Shown here: positions 8,433 to 17,839 of the stretch, one piece after another | Layout: each line of letters opens with the position of its first letter | How positions within the stretch are numbered: position 1 is the first letter of the stretch | Origin: Pedobacter sp. | GTDB taxonomy: Bacteria > Bacteroidota > Bacteroidia > Sphingobacteriales > Sphingobacteriaceae | DNA length: 64,000 nt | Direction of reading: 5' to 3' | NCBI GenBank assembly: GCA_031119475.1 | Contig: JAVHXV010000001.1 | Location: 607,116-671,115, forward strand | Made by a program: the position numbers and the translations under genes | The notes under the pieces: model-generated | Databases searched by the model: none | What the model was told of the DNA's origin: nothing | Seen by the model: the letters and a program-made list of their open reading frames with translations, nothing else

Positions 8433-9578
8433 TTATATTTTCAATAGTCTTTCAACAGCTTTTTCTAAGGTATCTCTTTTTTTGGCAAAACAAAATCTTA
8501 AAATTTTGTCGTCTGTATTTTTGGTATAAAAAGCGGAGACTGGAATACTCGCCACACCAAATTCCTTAACCAGGCGTACCGCCATTTCGGTGTCTTTTTC
8601 GTCACTGATTTCCCGATAGCTTACACACTGAAAGTAAGAACCCATACAAGGTAATAATTTTAATTTGGTCTCGCTCAATAATGACCGAAACAAATCTCTT
8701 TTTTCCTGAAAAAAAGTCGGGAGGCCTTCGTAGACTTGTTCGGCCTTTAGGTAATTGGCAATGCCCACCTGCATCGGTGTATTTACGCTGAAAACATTGA
8801 ACTGATGTACTTTCCTGAATTCATTCATCAATTGAACTGGAGCGACACAATAACCCAACTTCCAGCCAGTTGTGTGTAATAACTTGCCGAATGAAGCCAC
8901 AATAAAGCTTCGCTCACGTAATTCTGGATAACGGCAAAGGCTAAGGTGTTCAGCTCCATCAAAAATCAAATGTTCGTAGACCTCATCGCTCAAGATCAGG
9001 ATATCGGTATGCTTGGTCAATTTGATCAGTGCATCAATATCAGCCCGGCTCAAAACGCTGCCCGTAGGGTTATGTGGACTGTTAAGGATGATCATCCTGG
9101 TTTTAGCCGTAAACAGCTTCTTAACCATCTCCCAATTGATCTGATAATCTGGGGCATGCAGTTCGAAAGGTTTCACTAATCCTCCCAAAAGCCTAATGGT
9201 TGGCGCATAACTATCATAAGCCGGTTCAAAGATAATGACTTCATCTCCTAGATTGATGATGCTGGCCAAAGCGGTAAAGATAGCCTGCGTGCCGCCAGCG
9301 GTAATGGTTACCTCTAGATCGGGGTCATAATTCGCACCATAAAGGGCGTACATTTTTTCTGCAATTAGATTCCGCAAAGCGGGAAGCCCAGGCATTGGCG
9401 CATATTGGTTGTGATCACCCTTTATCGCAGCGGCAACATGTTCAATAAGTTTAGGATCGGCAGGATAATCCGGAAAACCCTGCGACAGATTAATGGCCTG
9501 ATGTTCTTGGGCCAATTTAGACATGACCGAAAATATAGTTGTGCCCACTGTTGGCAGCTTGGAATTTAACACTAACAT
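8433..9578 (-). CDS. Pyridoxal-phosphate aminotransferase (methionine/glutamine-type, class I)
   Basis: A fold-type I aminotransferase of 381 residues from the start at 9578. A start at 9617 adds 13 residues without family similarity and lies across a TACTTTCG promoter-like box, so the inner Met (MLVLNSKLPTVGTTIF) is preferred. The signature INLSQGFPDYP is typical of YbdL/KAT-like methionine aminotransferases. NSPHNPTG binds substrate, and the Schiff-base lysine is K232 in SFGKLLHTTGWKLGY. It is directly followed by the omega-amidase-like gene, giving a plausible two-step unit for KMTB-to-methionine salvage. Confidence 0.92.
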   Translation of the reverse strand: MLVLNSKLPTVGTTIFSVMSKLAQEHQAINLSQGFPDYPADPKLIEHVAAAIKGDHNQYAPMPGLPALRNLIAEKMYALYGANYDPDLEVTITAGGTQAIFTALASIINLGDEVIIFEPAYDSYAPTIRLLGGLVKPFELHAPDYQINWEMVKKLFTAKTRMIILNSPHNPTGSVLSRADIDALIKLTKHTDILILSDEVYEHLIFDGAEHLSLCRYPELRERSFIVASFGKLLHTTGWKLGYCVAPVQLMNEFRKVHQFNVFSVNTPMQVGIANYLKAEQVYEGLPTFFQEKRDLFRSLLSETKLKLLPCMGSYFQCVSYREISDEKDTEMAVRLVKEFGVASIPVSAFYTKNTDDKILRFCFAKKRDTLEKAVERLLKI

Positions 9579-9644
9579 ATGAGCGAAAGTACCTAAACTC
9601 ATGCAGACCCGCAACAAGCGGCCATCACCGTATCACAAAAATAA

Positions 9645-10838
9645 TTAACCCGGCGTAGAGATTTTTCTCCTGCCAATGGCCAAACAGCATAGGGCCAATA
9701 TAGAAGCAGCGCTCATCAGAAGGGCCAATGCCCAAGTGATGTCTAATGCGAGCAAGCTGATTACGGCCGATGCTACGGCACCAAGCCCCATTTGCAATGC
9801 GCCCATTAAGGCCGATGCACTCCCTGCATTTTTGGTAAAAGGAGCTAGGGAAAGGGCAGAAGCATTGGGATTGATAAAGCCCAGACAGCCCATAAAAAGC
9901 GCGATAAAAGCAAAAGTACTGTAAAGGTCAAGCCAATTGTTAACGGCCGAAATGGCAAACAAGATCCCAAATAAACATTGGAAAACAAGTGCCCTAACCA
10001 CAATTTTTTGACTACTGGAATATTTTAAAATCAAGCTATTGATTTGGCTGCAGCCGATAAAGAATGCCGCCAAAATTGCAAAAATCCATCCATATCCAGT
10101 AGCGCTCACGTGGTAGTGCTCCATAAAAATGGCTGGCGATGAAGATACATAGGCAAACAGTCCGCTGAAGGTTATCCCACTGATGAGCGTGTAGGTATAA
10201 AAGTTAGGCTTTTTAAGGACATGATAAAAATTTGTGAGGATAGGTTTTGGCTTTAAGGAATAGCTCGGATCAGGTTGATAACTACCAGGAAGCCAAAAAA
10301 AAGTGGCCAACATCATCAGTACCGCCATTATCCCCAGAAAAATGAAGACTGCCTGCCAGCCAAAGGCTACAATTAGATAACCACCTGCTGTAGGTGCCAA
10401 CATGGGCGATAGCGCAATGACCAGTAACAAGGAAGAAAACACCTTTGGACTTTCTTCAACGGAGAAGATGTCGCGCACCAGCGTGATGGCCGCAACTGCA
10501 GCGGCGCAGCTTCCAATTGCCTGAACGAACCTCAAAACGATCAATTGATCTATCGTGTGTACGAATAAGCAGCAAAGAGAGGATAAGATGTATAGGGCCA
10601 ATCCGAACAACAGCGGTTTTTTGCGGCCATATTTATCAAGTAGAGGCCCATACAGCAATTGACCAGCAGAAATGCCGATGAAAAAGCTAGAAAGCGATAA
10701 GGATACCTTGGCTACATCACTATGCAGATCATTTGCAATGGCATTAAAGCCAGGGAGATACATGTCTATTGAAAAAGGGCCAAGTGCCGCCAAAGATCCC
10801 AAAAGTAGGATCACCAAAAAAGCTTTAGATCTGTCCAT
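9645..10838 (-). CDS. MFS multidrug efflux transporter, Bcr/CflA type
   Basis: 397 residues with 12 predicted membrane segments. The N-terminus LGSLAALGPFSIDMYLPGFNAIANDL is the hallmark of the Bcr/CflA DHA1 drug:H+ antiporters (D25 and Y27 in the first segment). The intracellular loop motif LLYGPLLDKYGRKKPLLFGL near residues 60-80 is the MFS motif A. It likely exports drugs or metabolites from the cytoplasm. It is divergent from the queuosine-precursor transporter gene, with 120 nt between the starts. Confidence 0.93.
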   Translation of the reverse strand: MDRSKAFLVILLLGSLAALGPFSIDMYLPGFNAIANDLHSDVAKVSLSLSSFFIGISAGQLLYGPLLDKYGRKKPLLFGLALYILSSLCCLFVHTIDQLIVLRFVQAIGSCAAAVAAITLVRDIFSVEESPKVFSSLLLVIALSPMLAPTAGGYLIVAFGWQAVFIFLGIMAVLMMLATFFWLPGSYQPDPSYSLKPKPILTNFYHVLKKPNFYTYTLISGITFSGLFAYVSSSPAIFMEHYHVSATGYGWIFAILAAFFIGCSQINSLILKYSSSQKIVVRALVFQCLFGILFAISAVNNWLDLYSTFAFIALFMGCLGFINPNASALSLAPFTKNAGSASALMGALQMGLGAVASAVISLLALDITWALALLMSAASILALCCLAIGRRKISTPG

Positions 10839-10958
10839 ATGTAATCATGCGCAAAGATGTAGATTATAGGCATTTTTGTCGTCTACCATTTGTAAAAATA
10901 AAGCTGATGTTCTGTGATCCAATTTTGATTATATCAAATAAGTTGTATTTTAGCTTAC

Positions 10959-11729
10959 ATGACTTTTAAAACCAAAGAAAGCCGTCTCCTGCTTGTTTTA
11001 GGTGCATTTTTTGTCACCAATGCCATTATTTCCGAATTGATTGGCGTTAAACTTTTTTCTGTTGAAGAAACATTAGGGTTCAAAAAATTCCACATCAATT
11101 TGTTTGGCATTCCCAATTTATCCTTCGTCATGTCGGCAGGGGTGCTAACCTGGCCGATTATCTTTATCATGACCGATATCATCAATGAATATTTCGGCGT
11201 AAAGCAGGTACGTTTTCTGTCGATCCTGACCTGCATCCTGATTGCTTTTACATTTTTTGTGTCATGGGGCGCAATGAGTTTAACGGCGGCCGATTTTTGG
11301 GTCACCCAAAAAACAAATGGACATGCACTGAACATGATTGATGCTTTCGATGCTGTTTTTGGTCAGGGGATGTGGATCATCGTTGCCTCTATTATTGCCT
11401 TTATCATTGGTCAATTGGCCGACGTGATTATTTTTCATCGGATCAAAAAAATTACTGGGGAGCGTGCATTATGGCTCAGGGCAACTGGTTCGACTGTCGT
11501 ATCCCAAATGATTGATAGTTTTGTTGTGATATTTATTGCCTTTTACCTCAATCCTAAATATAGCTACAGCTGGCAGATGGTAGGGGCCATTGGCTTAGTC
11601 AACTATACCTATAAATTTATCGTAGCCCTGCTCATGACGCCTATTCTCTACCTCGTTCATGGCATCATCGATCGCTACCTAGGAAAAGATTTGGCCCATC
11701 GCATGATCAAGATGGCCGGTCGAGGATGA
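10959..11729 (+). CDS. yhhQ: Queuosine precursor transporter (YhhQ/VUT family)
   Basis: 256 residues with six hydrophobic segments. Family signatures are TNAIISELIGVKLFS near residues 20-35, ADIINEYFG-like TDIINEYFGVKQVR near 75, and RATGSTVVSQMIDSFVVIFIAFY near 170-195. YhhQ proteins import preQ0/preQ1 or queuine-type bases. Together with queE at 0.8 kb, the cell appears able both to make and to salvage 7-deazapurines. The gene stands alone on the plus strand, and no riboswitch structure was recognised in its 120-nt upstream region. Confidence 0.9.
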   Translation: MTFKTKESRLLLVLGAFFVTNAIISELIGVKLFSVEETLGFKKFHINLFGIPNLSFVMSAGVLTWPIIFIMTDIINEYFGVKQVRFLSILTCILIAFTFFVSWGAMSLTAADFWVTQKTNGHALNMIDAFDAVFGQGMWIIVASIIAFIIGQLADVIIFHRIKKITGERALWLRATGSTVVSQMIDSFVVIFIAFYLNPKYSYSWQMVGAIGLVNYTYKFIVALLMTPILYLVHGIIDRYLGKDLAHRMIKMAGRG

Positions 11730-11918
11730 TCCAGTTCTCAGTTTTTAGTTTTTAGTTCGCAGTTTATTACTCAACGAATAAAACAGTTAACTAGTTAATC
11801 AATTTTAACAATTAACCAGTTTATCAATTGTGCTATTCAAAAAAATTGATGTATTTTGTTAACCTAATGTTAACTTCAGCTATGAACCTGTTCATTGGCT
11901 GTAAGCTATTCAAACCAA

Positions 11919-13154
11919 ATGAAAGTAGATTATATTGCATTATCAGTGCCTATATTTTTTCTCCTGATCGGAGTAGAACTGGCTTATGCATTTTATAAAA
12001 AGCTAAAGTATTACCGATTTAACGATTCGATCTCGAATTTAAGCCAGGGCATTGGCTCACAGATTACAGGCCTGTTCATGAAAACAGCTTTATTTTTTGG
12101 CTACAAATACATTTTTGAACATTGGCGTCTATTTGAGCTTCCAAACAACATCTGGATTTGGATTGCACTTTTTATCGGGGTTGATTTTTGCTATTACTGG
12201 TTTCATCGCATGAGCCATCAGGTAAATGCATTATGGGCCGCGCACATCGTCCACCATCAATCTGAAGAATATAACCTGACCGTCGCCCTTCGCCAATCCT
12301 GGTTCCAAAGCTGGTTTGCGTGGGTCTTTTATCTTCCCTTGGCATGGATCGGCTTTGATCCACTAATGTTTGTCACCTTAAGTGCATTTAATACCTTGTA
12401 TCAGTTCTGGATCCATACCAGGACCATCAAAAGCATGGGTTTTTTAGAGCACATCATCAATACGCCATCTCATCACCGTGTACACCACGGTTCAAACCCG
12501 AAATATATTGATAAAAACCATGCTGGGGCGTTAATCATTTGGGATAAAATGTTTGGCACCTTTCAGAAAGAAGAAGAAGAGGTATATTATGGGATTACCA
12601 AACCATTGGCGAGTTGGAATCCCGTTTGGGCAAATTTCCATTATTGGGCCGAACTTTGGCATACCGCCAAAAAGATTGATCATCCAATAGATAAGATCAA
12701 GGTTTTTCTGAAACCTCCCGGATGGTATCCTGCCCATCTTGGCGGTTTCCAGGCAGCACCGGAAATTGATGTGGTCAATTATAAAAAGTTTGATTCCAGC
12801 TACGCCAGAAACCTGGTAGGCTATGTATTTATACAATTTCTCATTGCATTAGGCGCCGGCTCTGCCTTGTTATTTCTATATTGGCAATTGGATATCGCTG
12901 CGGTAATTTATGGCGCCTGCTTTACCATCCTTACCTTGCTGACCTGTGGCGCACTGTTGGAAAATAAGGTCTGGGTGAGGTATGTAGAGTTTGGGCGGCT
13001 AATTTTCAGTTTGGGCGGCCTATATCTGTTTCATGAATTGTCGATTTTTGCGGTATTGGCAGGCAGCATGATCCTTATTCATCTCATTTCAATTATCTGG
13101 TTCTATTATTTACAAAACACCATTTTAAATGCTACAAAAACATCTTCAGTTTAG
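11919..13154 (+). CDS. Alkylglycerol-monooxygenase-like (sterol desaturase/fatty acid hydroxylase superfamily) membrane protein
   Basis: 411 residues from the ATG at 11919; a TTG 24 nt upstream is an unlikely start. It is a multi-pass membrane di-iron enzyme. Histidine clusters (numbered from the TTG) are H104-x3-H108, H117-x2-H120-H121, H174 and H193-H194-x2-H197-H198. The segment EEYNLTVALRQSW and the stretch DKNHAGALIIWDKMFGTF closely recall mammalian AGMO/TMEM195, which cleaves ether lipids with tetrahydrobiopterin. The PPGWYPAHLGG tail also matches AGMO-like enzymes rather than simple sterol desaturases. It overlaps the next gene, a lysoplasmalogenase homologue, by 26 nt. Confidence 0.85.
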   Translation: MKVDYIALSVPIFFLLIGVELAYAFYKKLKYYRFNDSISNLSQGIGSQITGLFMKTALFFGYKYIFEHWRLFELPNNIWIWIALFIGVDFCYYWFHRMSHQVNALWAAHIVHHQSEEYNLTVALRQSWFQSWFAWVFYLPLAWIGFDPLMFVTLSAFNTLYQFWIHTRTIKSMGFLEHIINTPSHHRVHHGSNPKYIDKNHAGALIIWDKMFGTFQKEEEEVYYGITKPLASWNPVWANFHYWAELWHTAKKIDHPIDKIKVFLKPPGWYPAHLGGFQAAPEIDVVNYKKFDSSYARNLVGYVFIQFLIALGAGSALLFLYWQLDIAAVIYGACFTILTLLTCGALLENKVWVRYVEFGRLIFSLGGLYLFHELSIFAVLAGSMILIHLISIIWFYYLQNTILNATKTSSV

Positions 13155-13854
13155 CTTGGGCTTTGGATTTGTCTTTATCTTTGAATTATTTTTAGAGATT
13201 GATCCCAAAACGGCTAAACTCATCCTTACAGATTTCCATTATGTAGTAAAACCGTTGATTACGATTTCGTTGGCGGCATACCTGATGTACCATACCCAAC
13301 TTAAAGGCCGTTTTTCCAAGCGGATCTGGGTCGGCCTGCTCTTTGGCCTTGTTGGCGATGTGCTATTGATGTTCACACATCTAAACGATTATTTTTTTAT
13401 TGGCGGATTGCTTGCTTTTCTTCTCGGGCACCTATTCTATATCAGTGCTTTCTATATCGACTACACCTGGGCAAGGAATATTGAAAAAAATGCCGGATAT
13501 GTCGCAATAGCAATTTTCGGGATTTTTTCAGCAGTGTTCTATTTTTACCTGCATCCATATTTGGCCGAGCTAAATGTGCCGGTAATTATCTATATGATTG
13601 TTATTTCCATCATGGCCATCATGAGCGTAAAACGAAAGGGTAGGGTGAATACGTTTAGCTACAATGCTATTTTCTATGGTGCTGTCTTATTTGTAATATC
13701 TGATGCGATATTAGCCTTCAACAAATTTATTGAACCATCAAAATATAATGGAGTAGCCATCATGGCGTTTTACATGATTGCCCAATACCTGATCACCATT
13801 GGCGCCATTGAACGAAAAATGCGTAAACATTCGATGATCACGAAGAAAGGCTGA
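13129..13854 (+). CDS. YhhN/TMEM86-family membrane protein (lysoplasmalogenase-like)
   Basis: 241 residues with about eight hydrophobic segments. YhhN signatures include KPLITISLAAYLMY near residues 41-55, GLLFGLVGDVLLMF near 70-84 and LLAFLLGHLFYISAFY near 92-108. TMEM86/YhhN members hydrolyse the vinyl-ether bond of lysoplasmalogens. The ATG lies inside the 3' end of the upstream AGMO-like gene (26-nt overlap, different frame), so the two are translationally coupled. Both proposed activities act on ether-linked lipids, which supports a shared pathway. After it, the spacer (13860-13925) consists of TAGTATCAAG-like words. Confidence 0.88.
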   Translation: MLQKHLQFSLGFGFVFIFELFLEIDPKTAKLILTDFHYVVKPLITISLAAYLMYHTQLKGRFSKRIWVGLLFGLVGDVLLMFTHLNDYFFIGGLLAFLLGHLFYISAFYIDYTWARNIEKNAGYVAIAIFGIFSAVFYFYLHPYLAELNVPVIIYMIVISIMAIMSVKRKGRVNTFSYNAIFYGAVLFVISDAILAFNKFIEPSKYNGVAIMAFYMIAQYLITIGAIERKMRKHSMITKKG

Positions 13855-13935
13855 TAGGGTGCATTGAGTATCAGGTATTTAGTATCTAGTATCAAGTAGT
13901 AGGACCAGCTTTTCTCAACTTGATACTTGATACTT

Positions 13936-14340
13936 TTACCTAATCATCACCCCCGGCTTGTTCAGCAAAGGTATCCTGATCAGGTTACTGTCAATAATGC
14001 TTTCCGGGAGAAAAATAAATTTTTTATCGTAAATCGTTGCGCCCAAATAGTAGCTCACCCAATACTCGTTGGTCAGGCCGAATACGGCGGGATCAATGGC
14101 CTCGATGCCAGCAAAGGAAGCTGCAGCCAAATCGCCAATCGAATGTCTAAGCAAAGATGTTTTTACCTGCTTGCCCTCTTTTTCGCCATAACCTTTGGAT
14201 GTAATCAGCACATTGGTAATCGGTTCGTCTTTAAAATTGAGCAAATAGACTGTCCAATTTTTTATTTCAGGTGTTTCACTGATCAGCACGACAGCAATCG
14301 CAATGTCTTCTACAATATTTTCTGGGAGATCGGATTTCAT
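13936..14340 (-). CDS. Conserved-looking cytoplasmic protein of unknown function downstream of topA
   Basis: 134 residues, no signal peptide or membrane segment. The sequence is regular (VYLLNFKDEPITNVLITSKGYGEKEGKQVKTS) and suggests a beta-rich small domain. I do not recognise the family. It lies 98 nt downstream of topA on the same strand, separated by a spacer with CTTTGTTCTTTATTCTTTACGC words, so it may be read from the topA transcript. No function is proposed. Confidence 0.7.
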   Translation of the reverse strand: MKSDLPENIVEDIAIAVVLISETPEIKNWTVYLLNFKDEPITNVLITSKGYGEKEGKQVKTSLLRHSIGDLAAASFAGIEAIDPAVFGLTNEYWVSYYLGATIYDKKFIFLPESIIDSNLIRIPLLNKPGVMIR

Positions 14341-14438
14341 GTTGAATCAATGATAAAGGACCAAAAAACCCTAGTCAACAAAGTTAGGGAAGCGCAATGT
14401 TCTTTGTTCTTTATTCTTTACGCTCTGCGCTTAGCTTT

Positions 14439-16988
14439 TTATTTTTTCTTTGCCACCGCTTTCTTCTTTGCAGGAGCCTTTTTCTTCCTAGGTTCAAAGG
14501 CATCTGGTACTTGTGCTACAATTAATTGCTTGACCTCATCCAAACTTATTTCAGCCAGTTCTTCAGCGGTATATTTTTGTTTGGTAGCTGGGTTATTCCT
14601 TAATTTAAGCATTTCTTTTCCAAAACGGATAAAAGGTCCCCAACGGCCATTTTCGATGGCAATTTTCTCCTCTTCCCAGTTTTGGATGTAGCGATTATTT
14701 TCTTTTTCTATCTTTTTCTGAATCAGTTCCTGAATATCATTTGGGCTTAACGCCTCAAAATTATAGGCTTTCGGTACATTGATGAATAGGTTGTTCCATT
14801 TAATGAAAGGACCAAACCTACCTGTTCCTTTGGTTACAGGATGCCCATCATAAGTAGCAACCGGTGCATCTGTAGCTATTTTTTCATTGATGATGGCGAT
14901 TGCACGGGTATTGTCAATGGTCAGTGGGTCTTCATTTTTGGGTACTGAGATAAATGCTTCACCCCATTTTACATACGGTCCGAAACGCCCAACACCAACG
15001 GTAACTTCCTTATCCTGATAATTTTCCAATTGAAAAGGCAGTTTAAACTGATCTAGTGCCTCAGCCAATGATACGGTGGCCACAGTTTGATTTTTAGCCA
15101 AACTCGCATAACGTGGCTTGTCGTTTTCATCATCGCTCAGCTCGCCAATCTGTACCAAAGGACCATATCTCCCTACTTTGGCATATACATTTTTGCCCGA
15201 TTGTGGGTCTAAACCTAGCAAACGTTCACCGTTGGCACGGTCAGCCGTCTCCAACGTAGTCTCGACCTCACTATGGAAAGGCGTATAAAAGGAGTGGAGC
15301 ATTTTCGTCCATTCCTGCAGCCCTTGCGCAATTTCATCAAATTGCTTTTCAACTTTTGCGGTAAAGTTAAAATCTACAATGCCTTTAAAATGTTCAACCA
15401 AGAAATCGTTCACTACTTCACCAATATCGGTTGGGAAAAGCTTTGATTTTTCAGCACCTGTAATTTCAGACTTTACCTGCTTGTGGATTTTACCATTGCT
15501 CAAAGTTAGGCACTGAAATTCCCTTTTACGGCCATCACGGTCTTCCTTAACTACATAACCTCGGTTCTGTATGGTAGAAATGGTCGGCGCATAGGTAGAA
15601 GGTCTTCCAATCCCAAGTTCTTCCAATTTCTTCACCAAACTGGCTTCGGTATATCGGGCTGGTGGACGGGAAAAACGTTCGGTAGCAGACATTTCCCTTA
15701 AAAATAACGCTTGTCCTTTTGATAATGGTGGAAGAAGATCATTGTCCTCGTTTTCCTCATCTTCCTCATCGGTCGATTCGAGGTAAACTTTCAGAAATCC
15801 ATCAAATTTGAGCACTTCACCTTCGGCTAACAGTTCCTCTTTTCTGGTACTGATGTTGATGTTGGCTGTTGTTTTTTCAAAAATGGCCTCACTCATCTGT
15901 GAAGCGATGGCACGTTTCCAGATCAACTCATATAATCGTCTTTCTCCCGGATCGCCATCTACGGTGTGCTGGTTAAAGTAAGTTGGCCTGATGGCTTCGT
16001 GTGCTTCCTGTGCACCAGCTGATTTTGTCTTATAGACCCTTGGCTGATGATATTGAGTGCCCCATGCTGATTTGATTTCTGAAGCGGCAGCGGCGACAGC
16101 TGTTTCAGATAAGTTGACCGAATCGGTACGCATATAGGTGATCTTACCATTCTCGTAAAGACGTTGCGCAATCTGCATCGTTCTGGCCACAGAATAGCCC
16201 AGTTTTCTGGAAGCCTCCTGTTGTAGGGTAGAGGTGGTAAAAGGCGCAGCCGGATTTCGTCTGGCAGGCTTGACCTCTAAATTACTGACTTTAAAGCTTG
16301 CGTTTGTGGCGTCCTGTAAAAATCGTTCAGCTTCCTGAACGTTTACAAAACGTTGTGGAAGTTCTGCTTTGACGAGTTCACGCCCTTTTCCAGTGGTAAA
16401 TTGCGCAGTCACCTTAAAGGCTGCTGCCGCATTGAACTGGTTAACCTCGCGTTCGCGATCTACGATCAGCCTAACCGCAACAGATTGTACCCGTCCGGCA
16501 GAAAGTGAGGGTTTAATTTTTTTCCAAAGCACTGGAGAGAGTTCGAAACCAACCAGCCTATCAAGTACACGACGCGCCTGCTGGGCATACACCAGGTTAT
16601 AATCTATACCCCTGGGCGTTTCGATAGCCTTTAAAATAGCAGGTTTGGTAATTTCATGAAAAACAATCCGCTTGGTATTTTTTTCCTTTAATCCTAAGGT
16701 TTCATAAAGGTGCCAAGAAATGGCTTCCCCTTCACGGTCTTCATCGGATGCCAACCATACCATTTCGGCGTCCTTGGCTAGTTTTTTGAGTTCGGCAACC
16801 ACCTGCTTCTTATCTGGTGGTACTTCGTAGGTCTGAATAAAATCATTTTCCGTATCGATTCCCATATCACCTTTTACCAGATCGCGGATATGCCCGTAAC
16901 TCGACTTCACCAAAAAATCTTTTCCTAAATACCCCTCTATGGTTTTAGCTTTCGCAGGCGACTCGACTATCAGTAAATTTTTTCCCAT
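14439..16988 (-). CDS. topA: DNA topoisomerase I (type IA)
   Basis: 849 residues. The TOPRIM domain occupies about 1-130, with E9 (IVESPAKAKTIEGYL) and D82-E83-D84 (SDEDREGEAI). The catalytic tyrosine is Y285 in KITYMRTDS. Instead of zinc fingers, the C-terminus carries repeated glycine/aromatic units (GRFGPYVKWG, GRFGPFIKWN, GRWGPFIRFG), the usual Bacteroidota TopA tail. It ends in a lysine/alanine-rich run (KKKAPAKKKAVAKKK). It relaxes negative supercoils. A second type IA enzyme, topB, lies 5 kb away. Confidence 0.98.
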   Translation of the reverse strand: MGKNLLIVESPAKAKTIEGYLGKDFLVKSSYGHIRDLVKGDMGIDTENDFIQTYEVPPDKKQVVAELKKLAKDAEMVWLASDEDREGEAISWHLYETLGLKEKNTKRIVFHEITKPAILKAIETPRGIDYNLVYAQQARRVLDRLVGFELSPVLWKKIKPSLSAGRVQSVAVRLIVDREREVNQFNAAAAFKVTAQFTTGKGRELVKAELPQRFVNVQEAERFLQDATNASFKVSNLEVKPARRNPAAPFTTSTLQQEASRKLGYSVARTMQIAQRLYENGKITYMRTDSVNLSETAVAAAASEIKSAWGTQYHQPRVYKTKSAGAQEAHEAIRPTYFNQHTVDGDPGERRLYELIWKRAIASQMSEAIFEKTTANINISTRKEELLAEGEVLKFDGFLKVYLESTDEEDEENEDNDLLPPLSKGQALFLREMSATERFSRPPARYTEASLVKKLEELGIGRPSTYAPTISTIQNRGYVVKEDRDGRKREFQCLTLSNGKIHKQVKSEITGAEKSKLFPTDIGEVVNDFLVEHFKGIVDFNFTAKVEKQFDEIAQGLQEWTKMLHSFYTPFHSEVETTLETADRANGERLLGLDPQSGKNVYAKVGRYGPLVQIGELSDDENDKPRYASLAKNQTVATVSLAEALDQFKLPFQLENYQDKEVTVGVGRFGPYVKWGEAFISVPKNEDPLTIDNTRAIAIINEKIATDAPVATYDGHPVTKGTGRFGPFIKWNNLFINVPKAYNFEALSPNDIQELIQKKIEKENNRYIQNWEEEKIAIENGRWGPFIRFGKEMLKLRNNPATKQKYTAEELAEISLDEVKQLIVAQVPDAFEPRKKKAPAKKKAVAKKK

Positions 16989-17198
16989 TCAGACGTTTTT
17001 CTGCAAATAAAACTATAAATAAGTCTAAAATCAAAATTGGTATGGCAATTATTTTAAAATTGATTGTCCCAAGAAAAAAATAATAGGCTCACTTACAATC
17101 GTTAACATTGCGTAAATCTGCACTTTATCCTGGCATCCCTATCGATTTCTTTACCGTAGAATTATACAGGCTTAAGAATTTGTCTCTATCTTCGCTAA

Positions 17199-17272
17199 AC
17201 AACTCAACAACTCAACAACTCAACAACTCAACAACTCAACAATTAACCAATTAACCAGTTAACCAATTAACC
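17199..17272. repeat. 8-nt tandem repeats abutting the gpx start codon
   Basis: The spacer consists of about five copies of an 8-nt unit (CAACAACT) followed by four copies of a second 8-nt unit (ATTAACCA, one with G for the first A). The array ends at the base before the ATG at 17273. Together with 17041-17198, which holds only A/T-rich sequence, it fills the spacer between topA and gpx. Confidence 0.9.
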
Positions 17273-17791
17273 ATGATCAATACCTTATTATTATTACTCA
17301 ACTTATGGATTGCCCCAACTCCGGCAACCAGCATTTATGATTTTAAGTTCAGAACTTTGGATGGAAAAGAAGTCAAGCTTTCAAAATTCAAGGGCAAGAA
17401 AATCTTGATCGTAAACACCGCCTCCAAGTGCGGCTATACCCCACAATATGAAGATTTGGAGAAATTGCACAAGCAATATGGTAAAAATGTGGTCGTAATC
17501 GGTTTCCCAGCCGGAAATTTTAAAGAGCAGGAGTTAGGCTCTAGTTCTGAGATCAAGGCTTTCTGTACGGAAAAATATGGCGTTACTTTTTTAATGAGCG
17601 AAAAGACCAGCGTAAAGGGCGATGACATCAATCCATTGTTTGCATACTTGATCGCACAGGATAACCCAGATTTTAAGGGCGACATCAAATGGAATTTTGA
17701 AAAATTCCTGATCAACGAAAAAGGCCAGCTCGTGCACCGCTATCGTTCCCCAGTTAAACCTTTAGATGCTGCCATCACACAAAATCTTTAA
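17273..17791 (+). CDS. Glutathione peroxidase-family thiol peroxidase (GPx/BsaA-like)
   Basis: 172 residues with a hydrophobic N-terminus (about residues 1-20) that may be a signal peptide, which would place it in the periplasm. The peroxidatic Cys lies in NTASKCGYTPQY (near residue 48). Trp and Asn of the catalytic tetrad are in IKWNFEKFLI. The usual FPCNQF segment is changed to FPAGNF, so both the Cys and the tetrad Gln of that motif are replaced. Such proteins normally use thioredoxin rather than glutathione. A strong hairpin terminator follows 8 nt after the stop. Confidence 0.92.
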   Translation: MINTLLLLLNLWIAPTPATSIYDFKFRTLDGKEVKLSKFKGKKILIVNTASKCGYTPQYEDLEKLHKQYGKNVVVIGFPAGNFKEQELGSSSEIKAFCTEKYGVTFLMSEKTSVKGDDINPLFAYLIAQDNPDFKGDIKWNFEKFLINEKGQLVHRYRSPVKPLDAAITQNL

Positions 17792-17798
17792 TAGTTAG

Positions 17799-17830
17799 AC
17801 TTGCGGAGTTGCATAAGCTCCGCAAGTTTT
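17799..17830 (+). terminator. Rho-independent terminator after gpx
   Basis: ACTTGCGGAG and CTCCGCAAGT form a perfect 10-bp stem around a 9-nt loop, followed directly by a T run (17827-17830). It separates gpx from the peptidase gene that starts at 17840. Confidence 0.85.
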
Positions 17831-17839
17831 GACCTGGAA

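Noticed and set aside
17199..17272. Short regular repeats considered as a CRISPR array
   Set aside because: The units are 8 nt long, directly adjacent and without spacers, and no cas genes are present.
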